Assembly: GCF_014851865.1 (NCBI RefSeq)
Contig: NZ_JACVAM010000001.1
Location: forward strand, 496,001-560,000
Reading direction: 5' to 3'
Length of the DNA: 64,000 nucleotides
DNA from: Pseudomonas sp. PDM16
GTDB taxonomy: Bacteria > Pseudomonadota > Gammaproteobacteria > Pseudomonadales > Pseudomonadaceae
In this document: positions 47,574-56,960 of the stretch, piece after piece
How positions within the stretch are numbered: the stretch's first letter is position 1
How the letters are laid out: the number at the start of each line of letters is the position of its first letter
The notes under the pieces: model-generated
What the model was told of the DNA's origin: nothing
The model's input: only the letters and a program-made list of their open reading frames with translations
Databases searched by the model: none
Program-made: the position numbers and the translations under genes

Positions 47574-48461
47574 ATGTCGAGTCACGAGAACTACTACGTT
47601 CCCGCCCAGAGCAAGTGGCCGATCATCGCCACCATTGGCATGCTCACCACCGTCTACGGTGTCGGCACCTGGTTCAACGACCTCAAGGCGGATCGCGCGG
47701 AATCCAATGGCCCGCTGATCTTCTTTATCGGTGGCCTGATCCTCGCCTGGATGCTGTTCGGCTGGTTCGGCAACGTGATCAAGGAAAGTCGCGAGGGGCT
47801 GTATAGCCCGCAGATGGACCGCTCGTTCCGTTGGGGCATGAGCTGGTTCATCTTCTCCGAGGTGATGTTCTTCGCTGCCTTCTTCGGCGCCCTGTTCTAT
47901 ATCCGCATGTGGGCCGGCCCGTGGCTCGGAGGTGAAGGCGACAAGGGCGTCTCCAACATGTTGTGGCCGAACTTCGAGTACACCTGGCCGCTGCTGAATA
48001 CGCCGGACCCGAAACTCTTCCCGGCGCCCAGCGGGGTGATTTCGGCCTGGGGGTTGCCGCTGATCAACACCCTCCTGCTGGTGACTTCCAGTTTCACCGT
48101 GACCTTCGCCCACCACGCGCTGAAAAAGAACAACCGCAAGCAGCTGAAAATCTGGCTGGCCTTGACCGTGCTGCTCGGCATTGCCTTCCTGATCCTGCAG
48201 GTCGAGGAGTACGTGCATGCCTATAACGAACTGGGTCTGACCCTGGGCTCGGGCATCTACGGCGCCACCTTCTTCATGCTCACCGGTTTCCACGGTGCTC
48301 ACGTGACGCTCGGCGCGCTGATCCTGACGATCATGTTCGTCCGCGTGATGCGGGGGCATTTCGATGCCGACAAGCACTTTGGCTTCGAGGCGGCCAGTTG
48401 GTACTGGCACTTCGTCGATGTGGTGTGGATCGGGCTGTTCGTCTTCGTCTACGTGCTGTGA
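47574..48461 (+). CDS. coxC: Cytochrome c oxidase subunit III
   Basis: The 295-residue protein has seven membrane helices, with family marks SWFIFSEVMFFAAFFGALFY near residue 86, VTFAHHALKKN, GFHGAHVTLGA and a closing WYWHFVDVVWIGLFVFVYVL. It stabilises subunit I. A GGAGAA site lies before the ATG, 14 bp after ctaG. Confidence 0.96.
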   Translation: MSSHENYYVPAQSKWPIIATIGMLTTVYGVGTWFNDLKADRAESNGPLIFFIGGLILAWMLFGWFGNVIKESREGLYSPQMDRSFRWGMSWFIFSEVMFFAAFFGALFYIRMWAGPWLGGEGDKGVSNMLWPNFEYTWPLLNTPDPKLFPAPSGVISAWGLPLINTLLLVTSSFTVTFAHHALKKNNRKQLKIWLALTVLLGIAFLILQVEEYVHAYNELGLTLGSGIYGATFFMLTGFHGAHVTLGALILTIMFVRVMRGHFDADKHFGFEAASWYWHFVDVVWIGLFVFVYVL

Positions 48462-48467
48462 CGAGGG

Positions 48468-48671
48468 CTACCAGGTGACATGAGAGACCAGTTGGCCGCT
48501 GTAGAAACCCCAGGCGACCAGTGCCAGGGTAGCGGCGGCCAGAATCACGCGGACGGTCAGGGCGTTGACCACCCGCGAGCCGTGGCCCTCGTCCTTGACC
48601 AGGAAGAACAGGCCGCTGAACAGGCTGACCAGGGTGGCCAGCAGCAGGAGGATGATCGCGGCCTTGAGCAT
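48468..48671 (-). CDS. Small twin-transmembrane protein, DUF2909-type
   Basis: The 67-residue protein has two hydrophobic helices (about residues 4-24 and 39-58) joined by a polar KDEGHGSR loop. It lies on the minus strand between coxC and the SURF1 gene. P. aeruginosa has a similar small gene at this position (PA0109). Its function is unknown. Confidence 0.82.
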   Translation of the reverse strand: MLKAAIILLLLATLVSLFSGLFFLVKDEGHGSRVVNALTVRVILAAATLALVAWGFYSGQLVSHVTW

Positions 48672-48748
48672 GCGTGACTCCGGGGGATGAGGTAGATGGG
48701 GTGCAGTTCCAGTATAGCCAGCCGCATTCGGGCGTTCGGGGGAAGGCC

Positions 48749-49504
48749 TTGAACAGTTTTCGCCCGGGTGTGCTACCCAGCATCGTGGTGGCTCTGTTGC
48801 TGCCGCTGCTGATCGGCCTGGGCTTCTGGCAGCTGTCGCGTGCCGAGGAGAAGCGAGCCTTGCTCGCCGGTTTCGAGGCCCGCGAGCATGAGGCGCCCCT
48901 GGCTATGGACGATCTTGAACGACGTGCCGACCTTGCTCACCTGCGGGTTCGCCTGCAGGGCCAGTTCGACGAGCGTCACAGCCTGCTGTTGGACAATCGC
49001 CAGCGCGGTGGTCAGGTCGGTGTCGAGCTGCTGCAGCCTTTCTACGATCAGTCCAGCGGCCTGTGGATTCTGGTCAACCGTGGCTGGCTGCCTTGGCCGG
49101 ATCGACGCACACCGCCCGCCTTCAGCACACCGGAACAACCGGTGGAGCTGGTGGCGAGGGTGTATGTGCCAGTCGGCAGCACTTTTCAATTGCAGGCGGA
49201 CCCGGCTGGCGGCGACTGGCCTCGGCTGATCACTGCCGTCGATCCCGAGCGCCTGTGGCGTCAGCTTGGCCGTGGCGGCATGGCCTATGAAGTTCGCCTC
49301 GAACCCGGCCCCGCCGCCTACCAGGCCGAGTGGCCGCTGGTGGCCATGGGGCCGGAGAAACACATGGGGTACGCCGTGCAGTGGTTTGCCTTGGCCGCCG
49401 CTCTGGTCGGCCTCTACCTCTATCTCGGTGTGCACAACTCTAGACAGACCGCGCGGGAGAATCAGCATGAGCCCAGCCATGAATCCGGCACTTTCCACCT
49501 CTGA
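48749..49504 (+). CDS. SURF1 family cytochrome oxidase assembly protein
   Basis: The 251-residue protein has the SURF1 layout of an N-terminal helix (about residues 8-28, LPLLIGLGFWQLSRAEEKR), a periplasmic domain with NRGWLPW, and a C-terminal helix with YAVQWFALAAALVGLYLY. It helps assemble heme a in subunit I. The start is uncertain: TTG 48749 places the protein as in relatives; GTG 48701 is an in-frame alternative. It overlaps the next gene by 38 bp. Confidence 0.88.
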   Translation: MNSFRPGVLPSIVVALLLPLLIGLGFWQLSRAEEKRALLAGFEAREHEAPLAMDDLERRADLAHLRVRLQGQFDERHSLLLDNRQRGGQVGVELLQPFYDQSSGLWILVNRGWLPWPDRRTPPAFSTPEQPVELVARVYVPVGSTFQLQADPAGGDWPRLITAVDPERLWRQLGRGGMAYEVRLEPGPAAYQAEWPLVAMGPEKHMGYAVQWFALAAALVGLYLYLGVHNSRQTARENQHEPSHESGTFHL

Positions 49505-50060
49505 GGCGCCATCGGCCCGTGGCCGCGGGCGCTGGCAACTGATCCTGCTGCTGTTGGTGGCAATCGGCCCGATGATCCTTGCCACCGCCATGTACCAGTG
49601 GCGCTTCTGGGTGCCGGACGGACGCAACTACCACGGCACGCTGATCGGCGACGGCAGTCAGCTGGCCGATATCGGCGTGCAAGGCGCCGCTCGGGAGAGC
49701 TGGCAGATGCTGGTCACCGCACCCGGCGACTGCGCCGAAGATTGCCGCCAGTTGGTCTACACCGCCCGGCAGATCCATGTTGGCCTCAATCGTGATGCGA
49801 CGCGCGCGGCTCATGGTCTGGCAGTGTCCCGCCCGCTAGCCACCGACTACGACGAGACACTGAAACGCGAATACCCGCAGCTGGGTCGCTACAGCCTGGA
49901 CGCGTCGCGCTACGACAAGGCAGTACCGGCGAATCAAGGTGCCCAGCTGTGGATAGTCGATCCGCAGGGCAATCTGGTACTGCGCTACGACGTCAAGGCC
50001 AAGGGCAAGGACATCCTCAATGATCTGCGGCTGCTGCTGAAGCTCTCCCAGATCGGCTGA
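49467..50060 (+). CDS. Membrane-anchored hypothetical of the cox operon (PA0111-like)
   Basis: The 197-residue protein has one N-terminal membrane helix (about residues 23-45) and a periplasmic domain with a CAEDC motif near residue 90 (two Cys four apart, like thioredoxin-fold copper chaperones). The C-terminal LWIVDPQGNLVLRY segment resembles SCO-type domains. An assembly role is likely but unproven. I start at ATG 49467 (GGGAG upstream), inside the end of the SURF1 gene. Confidence 0.8.
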   Translation: MSPAMNPALSTSEAPSARGRGRWQLILLLLVAIGPMILATAMYQWRFWVPDGRNYHGTLIGDGSQLADIGVQGAARESWQMLVTAPGDCAEDCRQLVYTARQIHVGLNRDATRAAHGLAVSRPLATDYDETLKREYPQLGRYSLDASRYDKAVPANQGAQLWIVDPQGNLVLRYDVKAKGKDILNDLRLLLKLSQIG

Positions 50061-50102
50061 TCGGCTCGCACTGCCGGCCCATAACATTAAGAGAGGCCCC
50101 GG

Positions 50103-51161
50103 ATGAGTGAACGCAAGACCCTGCCCGGCTACCGCCTGGCCCTGTTTGCCACGCTGCTGACGGTGCTGGTGGTATTGCTCGGCGCCTATACCCGGCTGAC
50201 CCACGCCGGGCTCGGTTGCCCGGACTGGCCTGGCTGCTATGGCTTCATCGGCGTGCCGATGAGCGAACACAAGCAGACGCTGGCCGAGGCGCGCTTCCCC
50301 CACGCGCCGGTGGAGGTGGAGAAGGGCTGGAACGAGATGGTCCATCGCTACTTCGCCGGCACCCTGGGCCTGGTCATCCTCGGTCTGGCCGTGCAGGCCC
50401 TGCGGCGTCGAGGCAGCGACGGCCAGCCACTGAAACTGCCACTGCTGCTGCTCGGCGTCGTGGTCGCCCAGGCGGCTTTCGGCATGTGGACGGTGACGCT
50501 GCAGCTGTGGCCTCAGGTGGTGACCGCGCACCTGCTCGGTGGCTTTACCACCCTGGCGCTGCTGTTCCTGCTGACCTTGCGCCTATCCGGCCGGCTGCCG
50601 GTGCTGGCGGGATTATCGGCGCGTCTGCGACTGCTCGCCGCCGTAGCACTCTGTCTGGCTGTGGGGCAGATCGCCCTGGGAGGATGGGTCAGCTCCAACT
50701 ACGCGGCGGTGGCCTGTGTCGATCTGCCCACCTGCCACGGCGAATGGTGGCCGGCGATGGACTTCGCCAATGGCTTCCACCTGACCCAGCACATCGGCCC
50801 CAACTACCTCGGAGGCCAGCTCGATAGCGATGCCCGCACTGCCATCCATATGACCCACCGCCTCGGCGCCGTGGCTCTCAGCCTGGTCCTGCTGCTGCTG
50901 GCCTGGCGCCTGCGCGCTGCTGGCCTCGGTCACCTGGCCGGCTTGTTACTGCTGGCCCTGGCCGTGCAGGTCAGCCTGGGCGTGAGCAACGTGTTACTGC
51001 ACCTGCCGCTGGTGGTGGCGGTGGCGCACAACGCCGGTGGCGCTGCGCTGCTGCTGGTACTGGTCCTGATCAACTATCGCCTGCGGGCGGTTTCCCTGGC
51101 GGCGCCCGGCCGAGCGGAGGCCGATCTGGCCAACGCCCGCCTCGTCCCGCTTGGAAAATAA
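50103..51161 (+). CDS. ctaA: Heme A synthase CtaA/COX15
   Basis: The 352-residue membrane protein converts heme O to heme A. It has eight helices in two four-helix repeats, with TRLTHAGLGCPDWPGCYG near residue 30, the heme ligand His in MVHRYFAG, and a second repeat (VDLPTCHGEWWP, IHMTHRLGAV). It lies in the cox assembly operon and is followed by ctaB after 15 bp. Confidence 0.95.
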   Translation: MSERKTLPGYRLALFATLLTVLVVLLGAYTRLTHAGLGCPDWPGCYGFIGVPMSEHKQTLAEARFPHAPVEVEKGWNEMVHRYFAGTLGLVILGLAVQALRRRGSDGQPLKLPLLLLGVVVAQAAFGMWTVTLQLWPQVVTAHLLGGFTTLALLFLLTLRLSGRLPVLAGLSARLRLLAAVALCLAVGQIALGGWVSSNYAAVACVDLPTCHGEWWPAMDFANGFHLTQHIGPNYLGGQLDSDARTAIHMTHRLGAVALSLVLLLLAWRLRAAGLGHLAGLLLLALAVQVSLGVSNVLLHLPLVVAVAHNAGGAALLLVLVLINYRLRAVSLAAPGRAEADLANARLVPLGK

Positions 51162-51176
51162 GTAAGGAGACACGCC

Positions 51177-52076
51177 ATGGCTACTGCGCTGCGAGCTCAC
51201 TCCGAATCCGCCAGCTGGCGCGACTACCTGGAGCTGACCAAGCCCCGGGTGGTGTTGCTGATGCTGATCACCTCGCTGGTCGGCATGTTCCTCGCCACCC
51301 GCGCCGGCGTGCCCTGGACCGTACTGGTGTTCGGCAACCTCGGCATCGGCCTGTGTGCCGGGGCGGCGGCGGCGGTCAACCACGTGGTCGACCGGCGTAT
51401 CGACTCGATCATGGCGCGCACCCACAAACGTCCGGTCACCACCGGGCGGCTATCGGTAGCGGCGGCACTGGGCTTCGCCCTGTTCCTGGCGGTGGCCGGT
51501 CAGGCGCTGCTGCTGGCCTTCACCAACGAGCTGGCCGCCTGGCTGACCTTGGCGTCCTTGCTCGGATATGCGGTGCTCTATACCGGCTTCCTCAAGCGCG
51601 CCACGCCGCAGAACATCGTGATTGGCGGCCTGGCCGGCGCAGCCCCGCCGCTGCTCGGCTGGGTCGCGGTAACTGGGCATATCAGCGCCGAGCCGCTGCT
51701 GCTGGTGCTGATCATCTTCGCCTGGACGCCGCCGCACTTCTGGGCCCTGGCCATCCACCGCAAGGAGGAGTACGCCAAGGCCGATATCCCCATGCTGCCG
51801 GTGACCCACGGCGAGCACTACACCAAGGTGCACATCCTGCTGTACACCGCGGTGATGCTCGCCGTGACCCTGATGCCCTACGCCATCCACATGAGCGGAC
51901 CGCTCTATCTCGCCGCTGCGCTGGTGCTCGGCGGGCGCTTCATGTTCTGGGCCTGGGTGCTGTACCGTGACAGCCGACCGCACGCGGCGATCAACACCTT
52001 CAAGTACAGTATCTGGTACCTGTTCCTGCTGTTCATCGCCCTGCTGGCCGACCATTACCTGCTGCTCAACCTGTGA
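51177..52076 (+). CDS. ctaB: Heme O synthase (protoheme farnesyltransferase)
   Basis: The 299-residue membrane prenyltransferase attaches farnesyl to heme B. The aspartate-rich substrate motif NHVVDRRIDSIMARTHKRP (near residues 64-82) and the second loop segment DIPMLPVTHG are present. About eight helices are visible. AAGGAG precedes the ATG by several bases. The product feeds CtaA. Confidence 0.96.
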   Translation: MATALRAHSESASWRDYLELTKPRVVLLMLITSLVGMFLATRAGVPWTVLVFGNLGIGLCAGAAAAVNHVVDRRIDSIMARTHKRPVTTGRLSVAAALGFALFLAVAGQALLLAFTNELAAWLTLASLLGYAVLYTGFLKRATPQNIVIGGLAGAAPPLLGWVAVTGHISAEPLLLVLIIFAWTPPHFWALAIHRKEEYAKADIPMLPVTHGEHYTKVHILLYTAVMLAVTLMPYAIHMSGPLYLAAALVLGGRFMFWAWVLYRDSRPHAAINTFKYSIWYLFLLFIALLADHYLLLNL

Positions 52077-52133
52077 GCCCTGGGTGTTCGGTCGCCCTGC
52101 ATGCGACCGAACCTCGACCCGAAGAGAGACTTC

Positions 52134-52769
52134 ATGAGCCGTACCCAGAAGACCGTCATCGTTCTCGCCGCCTTCGTCGCCCTGGTGCTGGGCCTTACCG
52201 TCAACAAGGTGCTCAACAGCAAGGGCGATGGCACGGACAAGGTGGCGCTGCTCGACGCCGGCATCGTCCTGTTGCCGCAAAGCCGCAGCCTGCCGGCGCT
52301 ATCCCTGATCGATCAGAACGGCCAGACGCTGAAGGCCGATGAGATGAAGGACAAGTGGAGCCTGCTGTTCTTCGGCTACACCTTCTGCCCGGATATCTGC
52401 CCGGCCACCCTGGCGCAGATGCGCCAACTACAGGGCATGCTGCCCGCCGAAGCCAAGGACAAGTTGCGCATAGTCCTGGTGACGGTGGACCCGCACCGTG
52501 ACACCCCGGAGCAGTTGAAGAAATACCTGGCCTACTTCGATCCCGGCTTCCAAGGCCTGACCGGCAAGCAGGAAGACATCCAGAAACTGGCCAGCGCGGT
52601 GAGCATTCCCTTCATTCCGGCCGATACCAGCAAGGAAAACTACACCGTCGATCACAGCGGCAACCTGGTGATCATCGGGCCAGATGGCACCCAGCGTGGT
52701 TTTATCCGCGCGCCAGTGAACAACGACAAGCTGGCCACCCAGCTGCCGGGCCTGCTCAAGTCGAGCTGA
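52134..52769 (+). CDS. SCO1/SenC copper chaperone
   Basis: The 211-residue protein has an N-terminal membrane anchor (residues 8-25) and a thioredoxin-fold domain with the copper ligands C85 and C89 (FCPDIC) and the conserved His in TVDHSGN. It helps load CuA of subunit II. ATG 52134 is used; the longer frame adds a short stretch upstream. It ends the cox operon and runs into the convergent VOC gene after 6 bp. Confidence 0.94.
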   Translation: MSRTQKTVIVLAAFVALVLGLTVNKVLNSKGDGTDKVALLDAGIVLLPQSRSLPALSLIDQNGQTLKADEMKDKWSLLFFGYTFCPDICPATLAQMRQLQGMLPAEAKDKLRIVLVTVDPHRDTPEQLKKYLAYFDPGFQGLTGKQEDIQKLASAVSIPFIPADTSKENYTVDHSGNLVIIGPDGTQRGFIRAPVNNDKLATQLPGLLKSS

Positions 52770-52775
52770 TCCCCC

Positions 52776-53201
52776 TCACTTGGCGAACAGCTGGCCGATG
52801 TCCTTGAACGCCTTGAACTCCAGGGCGTTGCCGCACGGGTCGAGCAGGAACAGGGTGGCCTGCTCGCCAACCTGGCCCTTGAAGCGCACATAGGGTTCGA
52901 TCACGAACGCCGTGCCATGTGCACGCAGGCGCGCGGCCAGCATCTCCCAGTCCTGCCAACCCAGCACCACGCCGAAATGCGGCACTGGCACGTCGTGGCC
53001 ATCCACCGGGTTGCTGTGGGCGGCTTCCTGATACGCCATCTTCGGCGCCTCGTGGATCACCAGTTGGTGGCCGAAGAAATCGAAGTCCACCCAGTGCTCG
53101 CTGCTGCGGCCCTCGGCGCAGCCAAACACCTCGCCGTAGAAATGCCGGGCGGCGCCCAGGTCATGGACTGGAATGGCCAGGTGGAAGGGGGCGATGCTCA
53201 T
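52776..53201 (-). CDS. VOC-family protein (glyoxalase/dioxygenase superfamily)
   Basis: The 141-residue protein is a two-module VOC fold with likely metal ligands His in FHLAIPV, His in VPHFGVV and Glu in NALEFKAF. It resembles single-domain glyoxalase/bleomycin-resistance proteins; the substrate is unknown. The ATG 53201 is chosen over an earlier ORF start. It diverges from the LysR gene (108 bp gap). Confidence 0.88.
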   Translation of the reverse strand: MSIAPFHLAIPVHDLGAARHFYGEVFGCAEGRSSEHWVDFDFFGHQLVIHEAPKMAYQEAAHSNPVDGHDVPVPHFGVVLGWQDWEMLAARLRAHGTAFVIEPYVRFKGQVGEQATLFLLDPCGNALEFKAFKDIGQLFAK

Positions 53202-53309
53202 GGGGCGGTCCTCATCATGATTTTTCGTCCACCTTAGCCTCAATAAAATCCATTAAAAGCGAATATTCTTGCTCGCGAGCGCGAAGAATTTCGATCAATG
53301 GAGGGCGAG

Positions 53310-54170
53310 ATGCTGCGTGAGCTGAAGACCTTCGTCGCGGTGGCCCGGCATGGCACTTTCGCCGCCGCCGGCCAGCGTGTCGGCCTGACCCAATCGGCGG
53401 TCAGCGCGCAGATGCGCAATCTGGAGCAGGCCCTCGGCCAGCGCCTGTTCGACCGTAGTGGGCGTAGCGCCGAGCTGAATGCCGCCGGCCGCCATGCCTT
53501 GCCGTTGGCCGAGCAGATGCTCGCGCTGTTCGCCGAGATGGGCCGCCCCGAGGCGGCCGGCGAGTGGCGTGGCGAGCTGCGCCTGGGCGCCATCACCAGT
53601 GTGCAGACCGGCCTGCTGCCGCAGGCGCTGCCGCGTTTTCGCCAGTTGGCGCCACATGTCGAGCTGAAGCTTGTGCCGGGCGTGTCTCTCGACCTGCTCA
53701 GCCGGCTGGATGCCGGCGAGCTGGACCTGGCGCTGCTGATCAGGCCGCCGTTCGAGCTACCCAAGGACCTGCAGCAGTTGCCGTTGGCCCGCGAGCCCTT
53801 CGTGCTGATCGTGCCCGAGGCACTGCCGGGTGACGATCCGCTGCAGCTGCTCGCCAGCCAGCCGTTCGTGCGTTACGACCGCAGCTCCTTCGGTGGCCGC
53901 CAGGTCAGCCGCTTCCTGCACGAGCAGCAACTGCAGGTGAACGAGGCTATGGAGCTGGACGAACTGGACGCCATCGTACGCATGGTCGAGGCCGGGCTGG
54001 GGGTGTCGCTGATCCCGCTGGCCGGACTGTGGCGCGAGCACGGCGCGCGGGTGCGGGTGATCGAGCTGGGTGAGTTGACCTTCCACCGCGAGCTAGTCGC
54101 GCTGCTGCGCCGCGCTCAGCGCCAGCCGGCCCTGGATTGCCTGCTGCAGTACCTCGGCGCGCAGGCATGA
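53310..54170 (+). CDS. LysR-family transcriptional regulator
   Basis: The 286-residue regulator has an N-terminal winged helix (residues 1-60, with RVGLTQSAVSAQMRNLEQAL) and a periplasmic-binding-type effector domain (about 90-280). The natural target is likely the divergent VOC gene. Start ATG 53310 has GGAGG five bases upstream; the upstream in-frame ATG at 53298 sits before this site. A terminator follows its stop. Confidence 0.9.
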   Translation: MLRELKTFVAVARHGTFAAAGQRVGLTQSAVSAQMRNLEQALGQRLFDRSGRSAELNAAGRHALPLAEQMLALFAEMGRPEAAGEWRGELRLGAITSVQTGLLPQALPRFRQLAPHVELKLVPGVSLDLLSRLDAGELDLALLIRPPFELPKDLQQLPLAREPFVLIVPEALPGDDPLQLLASQPFVRYDRSSFGGRQVSRFLHEQQLQVNEAMELDELDAIVRMVEAGLGVSLIPLAGLWREHGARVRVIELGELTFHRELVALLRRAQRQPALDCLLQYLGAQA

Positions 54171-54172
54171 AA

Positions 54173-54196
54173 AAGCCCGCACGCGGCGGGCTTCTT
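54173..54196. terminator. Terminator between LysR and metQ
   Basis: An 8-bp perfect stem AAGCCCGC / GCGGGCTT with a 5-base loop has AAAAA to its left and TTCTT to its right. It lies between the convergent LysR and metQ genes and can end both. Confidence 0.85.
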
Positions 54197-54218
54197 CGAG
54201 AGCGTCAGGCGGCGGTGA

Positions 54219-54998
54219 TCAGAACGCCGGCACCACGGCACCTTTGTACTTGTCGGCGATGAATTGCTTCACTTCCGGGGTGTGCAGGGCCTTGGCCAGC
54301 TTCTGCAGGTCGGCGTTGTCCTTCTTCTCGCTGGTGGTCACCAGGATGTTGACGTACGGCGAGTCGGAACCTTCGATCACCAGAGCGTCCTTGGTCGGAT
54401 TGAGGCCGGCTTCCAGGGCGTAGTTGGTGTTGATCAGGGCCAGGTCGACCTGGGCCAGCACGCGCGGCAGGGTGGCCGCTTCCAGTTCACGCACCTTGAT
54501 CGCCTTCGGGTTCTCGGCGATGTCCTTGACGGTGGCGGTGATGCCGGCGCCGTCCTTCAGCTTGATCACGCCAGCCTTCTGCAGCAGCAGCAGGGCACGG
54601 CCGCCGTTGGTGGCGTCGTTGGGGATCACGACCTGGGCGCCTTGCGGCAGGTCGGCGAGGTTCTTGATCTTGCTGGAGTAGGCGCCGAAGGGCTCGACGT
54701 GTACGCCGGCGATGCTCACCAGTTGGGTGCCACGGGTGGAGTTGAACTCGTCCAGGTACGGCTGGTGCTGGAAGAAGTTGGCGTCCAGGCGACCTTCGGC
54801 AACCTGTACGTTCGGCTGCACGTAGTCGGTGAAGACCTTGATCTTCAGCTCAACGCCCTCTTTGGCCAGGGCCGGTTTGACGAATTCGAGGAGCTCCGCG
54901 TGCGGCACGGCGGTGGCCGCGACGCTGATCTCGCCAGCGTGGGCGGCGGCGGAGGTGAGGGCCGCAGCGGCGGCCAGGGCAGTCAGCAGTTTTTTCAT
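54219..54998 (-). CDS. metQ: Methionine ABC transporter substrate-binding protein MetQ
   Basis: The 259-residue protein belongs to the NlpA/MetQ family (PHAELLEFVKPALAKEG, TDYVQPNVQVAEG, FFQHQPYLDEFN). It carries a Sec signal ending AHA-GEI with no lipobox Cys, so it is a soluble periplasmic protein, unlike the lipoprotein MetQ of E. coli. It lies 76 bp after metI in the metNIQ unit. Confidence 0.94.
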   Translation of the reverse strand: MKKLLTALAAAAALTSAAAHAGEISVAATAVPHAELLEFVKPALAKEGVELKIKVFTDYVQPNVQVAEGRLDANFFQHQPYLDEFNSTRGTQLVSIAGVHVEPFGAYSSKIKNLADLPQGAQVVIPNDATNGGRALLLLQKAGVIKLKDGAGITATVKDIAENPKAIKVRELEAATLPRVLAQVDLALINTNYALEAGLNPTKDALVIEGSDSPYVNILVTTSEKKDNADLQKLAKALHTPEVKQFIADKYKGAVVPAF

Positions 54999-55074
54999 GT
55001 TCAGCTCCTTGTGGGATATGGCGCGGGGTCCGACGGGTGGCCGGTCGCCCGCTGTTCTAGGTGTTGCGAATTCG

Positions 55075-55743
55075 TTACTTGCGCGAGAAGTGAATGACCA
55101 GCTTGTCGCCGACCATCTGCAGGACCTGCACCAGGATCAGCAGGAGGATGACGGTCACCGCCATCACGTCCGGCTGGTAGCGCTGGTAGCCATAACGCAC
55201 GGCCAGGTCGCCGAGACCGCCACCGCCAATCAGGCCGCTCATCGCGGTGTAGGAGACCAAGGTAATGGCGGTCACGGTGGTGGCCGCGATCAGCCCCGGC
55301 AGTGCTTCCGGCAGCAGGGCGCGGAAGATGATCTGCAGGGTGCTGGCGCCCATCGCCTGGGTCGCCTCGATGATGCCGCGGTCGACTTCGCGCAGCGCGG
55401 TTTCCACCAGGCGGGCGAAGAACGGCGTGGCGCCCACCACCAGCGGCGGGATGGCGCCGGCGACGCCCAGCGAAGTGCCGGTGATCAGCACGGTCAGCGG
55501 GATCATCAGGATCAGCAGGATCACGAACGGCACTGAGCGCAGCACGTTGACCACCAGCGACAGCACGGCGTACAGCGCGCGCTGCTCGAACATCTGCCGC
55601 GGGCCGGTGAGGAACAGCAGCACGCCGAGCGGCAGGCCGAGCAGCACGGTGAACAGGGTGGCACCGCCGAGCATGTTGAGGGTGTCGAGGCTGGCGTAGC
55701 CGATTTCCTGCCAGTCGACGTTGGGTAGCAGTTGCTCGAACAT
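55075..55743 (-). CDS. metI: Methionine ABC transporter permease MetI
   Basis: The 222-residue permease has five to six membrane helices and the EAA-type coupling loop EATQAMGASTLQIIFRALLPEA near residues 130-151. It pairs with MetN. Its ATG shares one base with the metN stop (TGATG). Confidence 0.95.
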   Translation of the reverse strand: MFEQLLPNVDWQEIGYASLDTLNMLGGATLFTVLLGLPLGVLLFLTGPRQMFEQRALYAVLSLVVNVLRSVPFVILLILMIPLTVLITGTSLGVAGAIPPLVVGATPFFARLVETALREVDRGIIEATQAMGASTLQIIFRALLPEALPGLIAATTVTAITLVSYTAMSGLIGGGGLGDLAVRYGYQRYQPDVMAVTVILLLILVQVLQMVGDKLVIHFSRK

Positions 55744-56750
55744 CAGCGCAGTACCTCCAGGTGCACGTCGGCGGCCTGGAAGCGCACCAGCGCGGCGTCG
55801 ATGTCGCCGCCGGTCAGGGCCAGGGTCAGCTGGCCGTAGGGGGTGTCCTTGATGCGGTCGATGCGCCCGGCGAGGATGCTGTAGTCGACCCCGGTCTCGC
55901 GGGCCACGGTGCCGAGCAGCGGCGCATAGGTGGCCTCGCCCTGGAAGGTCAGGCGCAGGATGCGGCCGTCGACATGGGCGAAGTCGTCGCGCTGTTCGCT
56001 CTCGTCGACCTGCTCGTCTTCCAGCACGAAGCGGCGCGTGGTCTCGTGCTGCGGGTGGAGGAACACCTGAGCCACCGGGCCCTGTTCGACGATGCGCCCG
56101 CCGTCCATCACCGCCACCTGGTCGCAGACTCGGCGGATCACGTCCATCTCGTGGGTGATGAGGACGATGGTCAGGCCCAGCTCGCGGTTGATCTCGGCCA
56201 GCAGTTGCAGGACCTGGGCGGTGGTCTGCGGGTCGAGAGCGCTGGTGGCTTCGTCGCAGAGCAGGATCTTCGGCCGGGTGGCCAGGGCGCGGGCGATACC
56301 GACGCGCTGCTTCTGGCCGCCGGACAGCTGGGCCGGGTACTTGTCGGCATGCTCGGTGAGGCCGACGCGGGCCAGCAACTCGGTGACGCGCTGATTGATC
56401 TCGCTACGGCCCAGCTCGCCAGCCAGCTCCAGCGGCATGGCCACGTTGGCCGCCACGGTCTTGGAGGAGAGCAGGTTGAAGTGCTGGAAGATCATCCCGA
56501 CCTTGCGGCGGAAGCGGCGCAGGCCGTCGGCACCGAGAGCGGTGACGTCGACGCCATCGATGACGATGCGTCCGGCGCTGGGCTCTTCCAGGCGGTTGAT
56601 CAGGCGCAGCAGGGTGCTCTTGCCGGCGCCGGAATGGCCGATCAGGCCGAAGACCTGGCCCTGCTCGATGCGCAGGTCGGTGGACTGCAGGGCGGGAACA
56701 TCCCGCCCGGAGACCCGATAGGTCTTGTTGACGTGGTGAAACTCGATCAC
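55743..56750 (-). CDS. metN: Methionine ABC transporter ATPase MetN
   Basis: The 335-residue ATPase has Walker [10 protein letters not shown] (residues 38-46), the signature [15 protein letters not shown], Walker [14 protein letters not shown] and a C-terminal NIL domain that binds methionine for feedback inhibition. I start at GTG 56750 with AAGG eight bases upstream; this length matches the family. It heads the metNIQ unit. Confidence 0.95.
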   Translation of the reverse strand: MIEFHHVNKTYRVSGRDVPALQSTDLRIEQGQVFGLIGHSGAGKSTLLRLINRLEEPSAGRIVIDGVDVTALGADGLRRFRRKVGMIFQHFNLLSSKTVAANVAMPLELAGELGRSEINQRVTELLARVGLTEHADKYPAQLSGGQKQRVGIARALATRPKILLCDEATSALDPQTTAQVLQLLAEINRELGLTIVLITHEMDVIRRVCDQVAVMDGGRIVEQGPVAQVFLHPQHETTRRFVLEDEQVDESEQRDDFAHVDGRILRLTFQGEATYAPLLGTVARETGVDYSILAGRIDRIKDTPYGQLTLALTGGDIDAALVRFQAADVHLEVLR

Positions 56751-56960
56751 GGAGCGAACCTTGTGGGTACGTGGGAGCAATGGTCGCATCCGGTGGGGGC
56801 GACGATTCCCTCTAGCCTAGGCGGTTAGCCGAAAGGCGCGCATTTTAGCCGTTTTGTTTATACGCTCTTATTCTTATTTGGCCTGAATTGCATCCGGAAT
56901 GACATAACAAAGCAGTCAGAGTGCAGCCTATCGCTACAAGAGCCCGCGCTCTGTAGAGCG

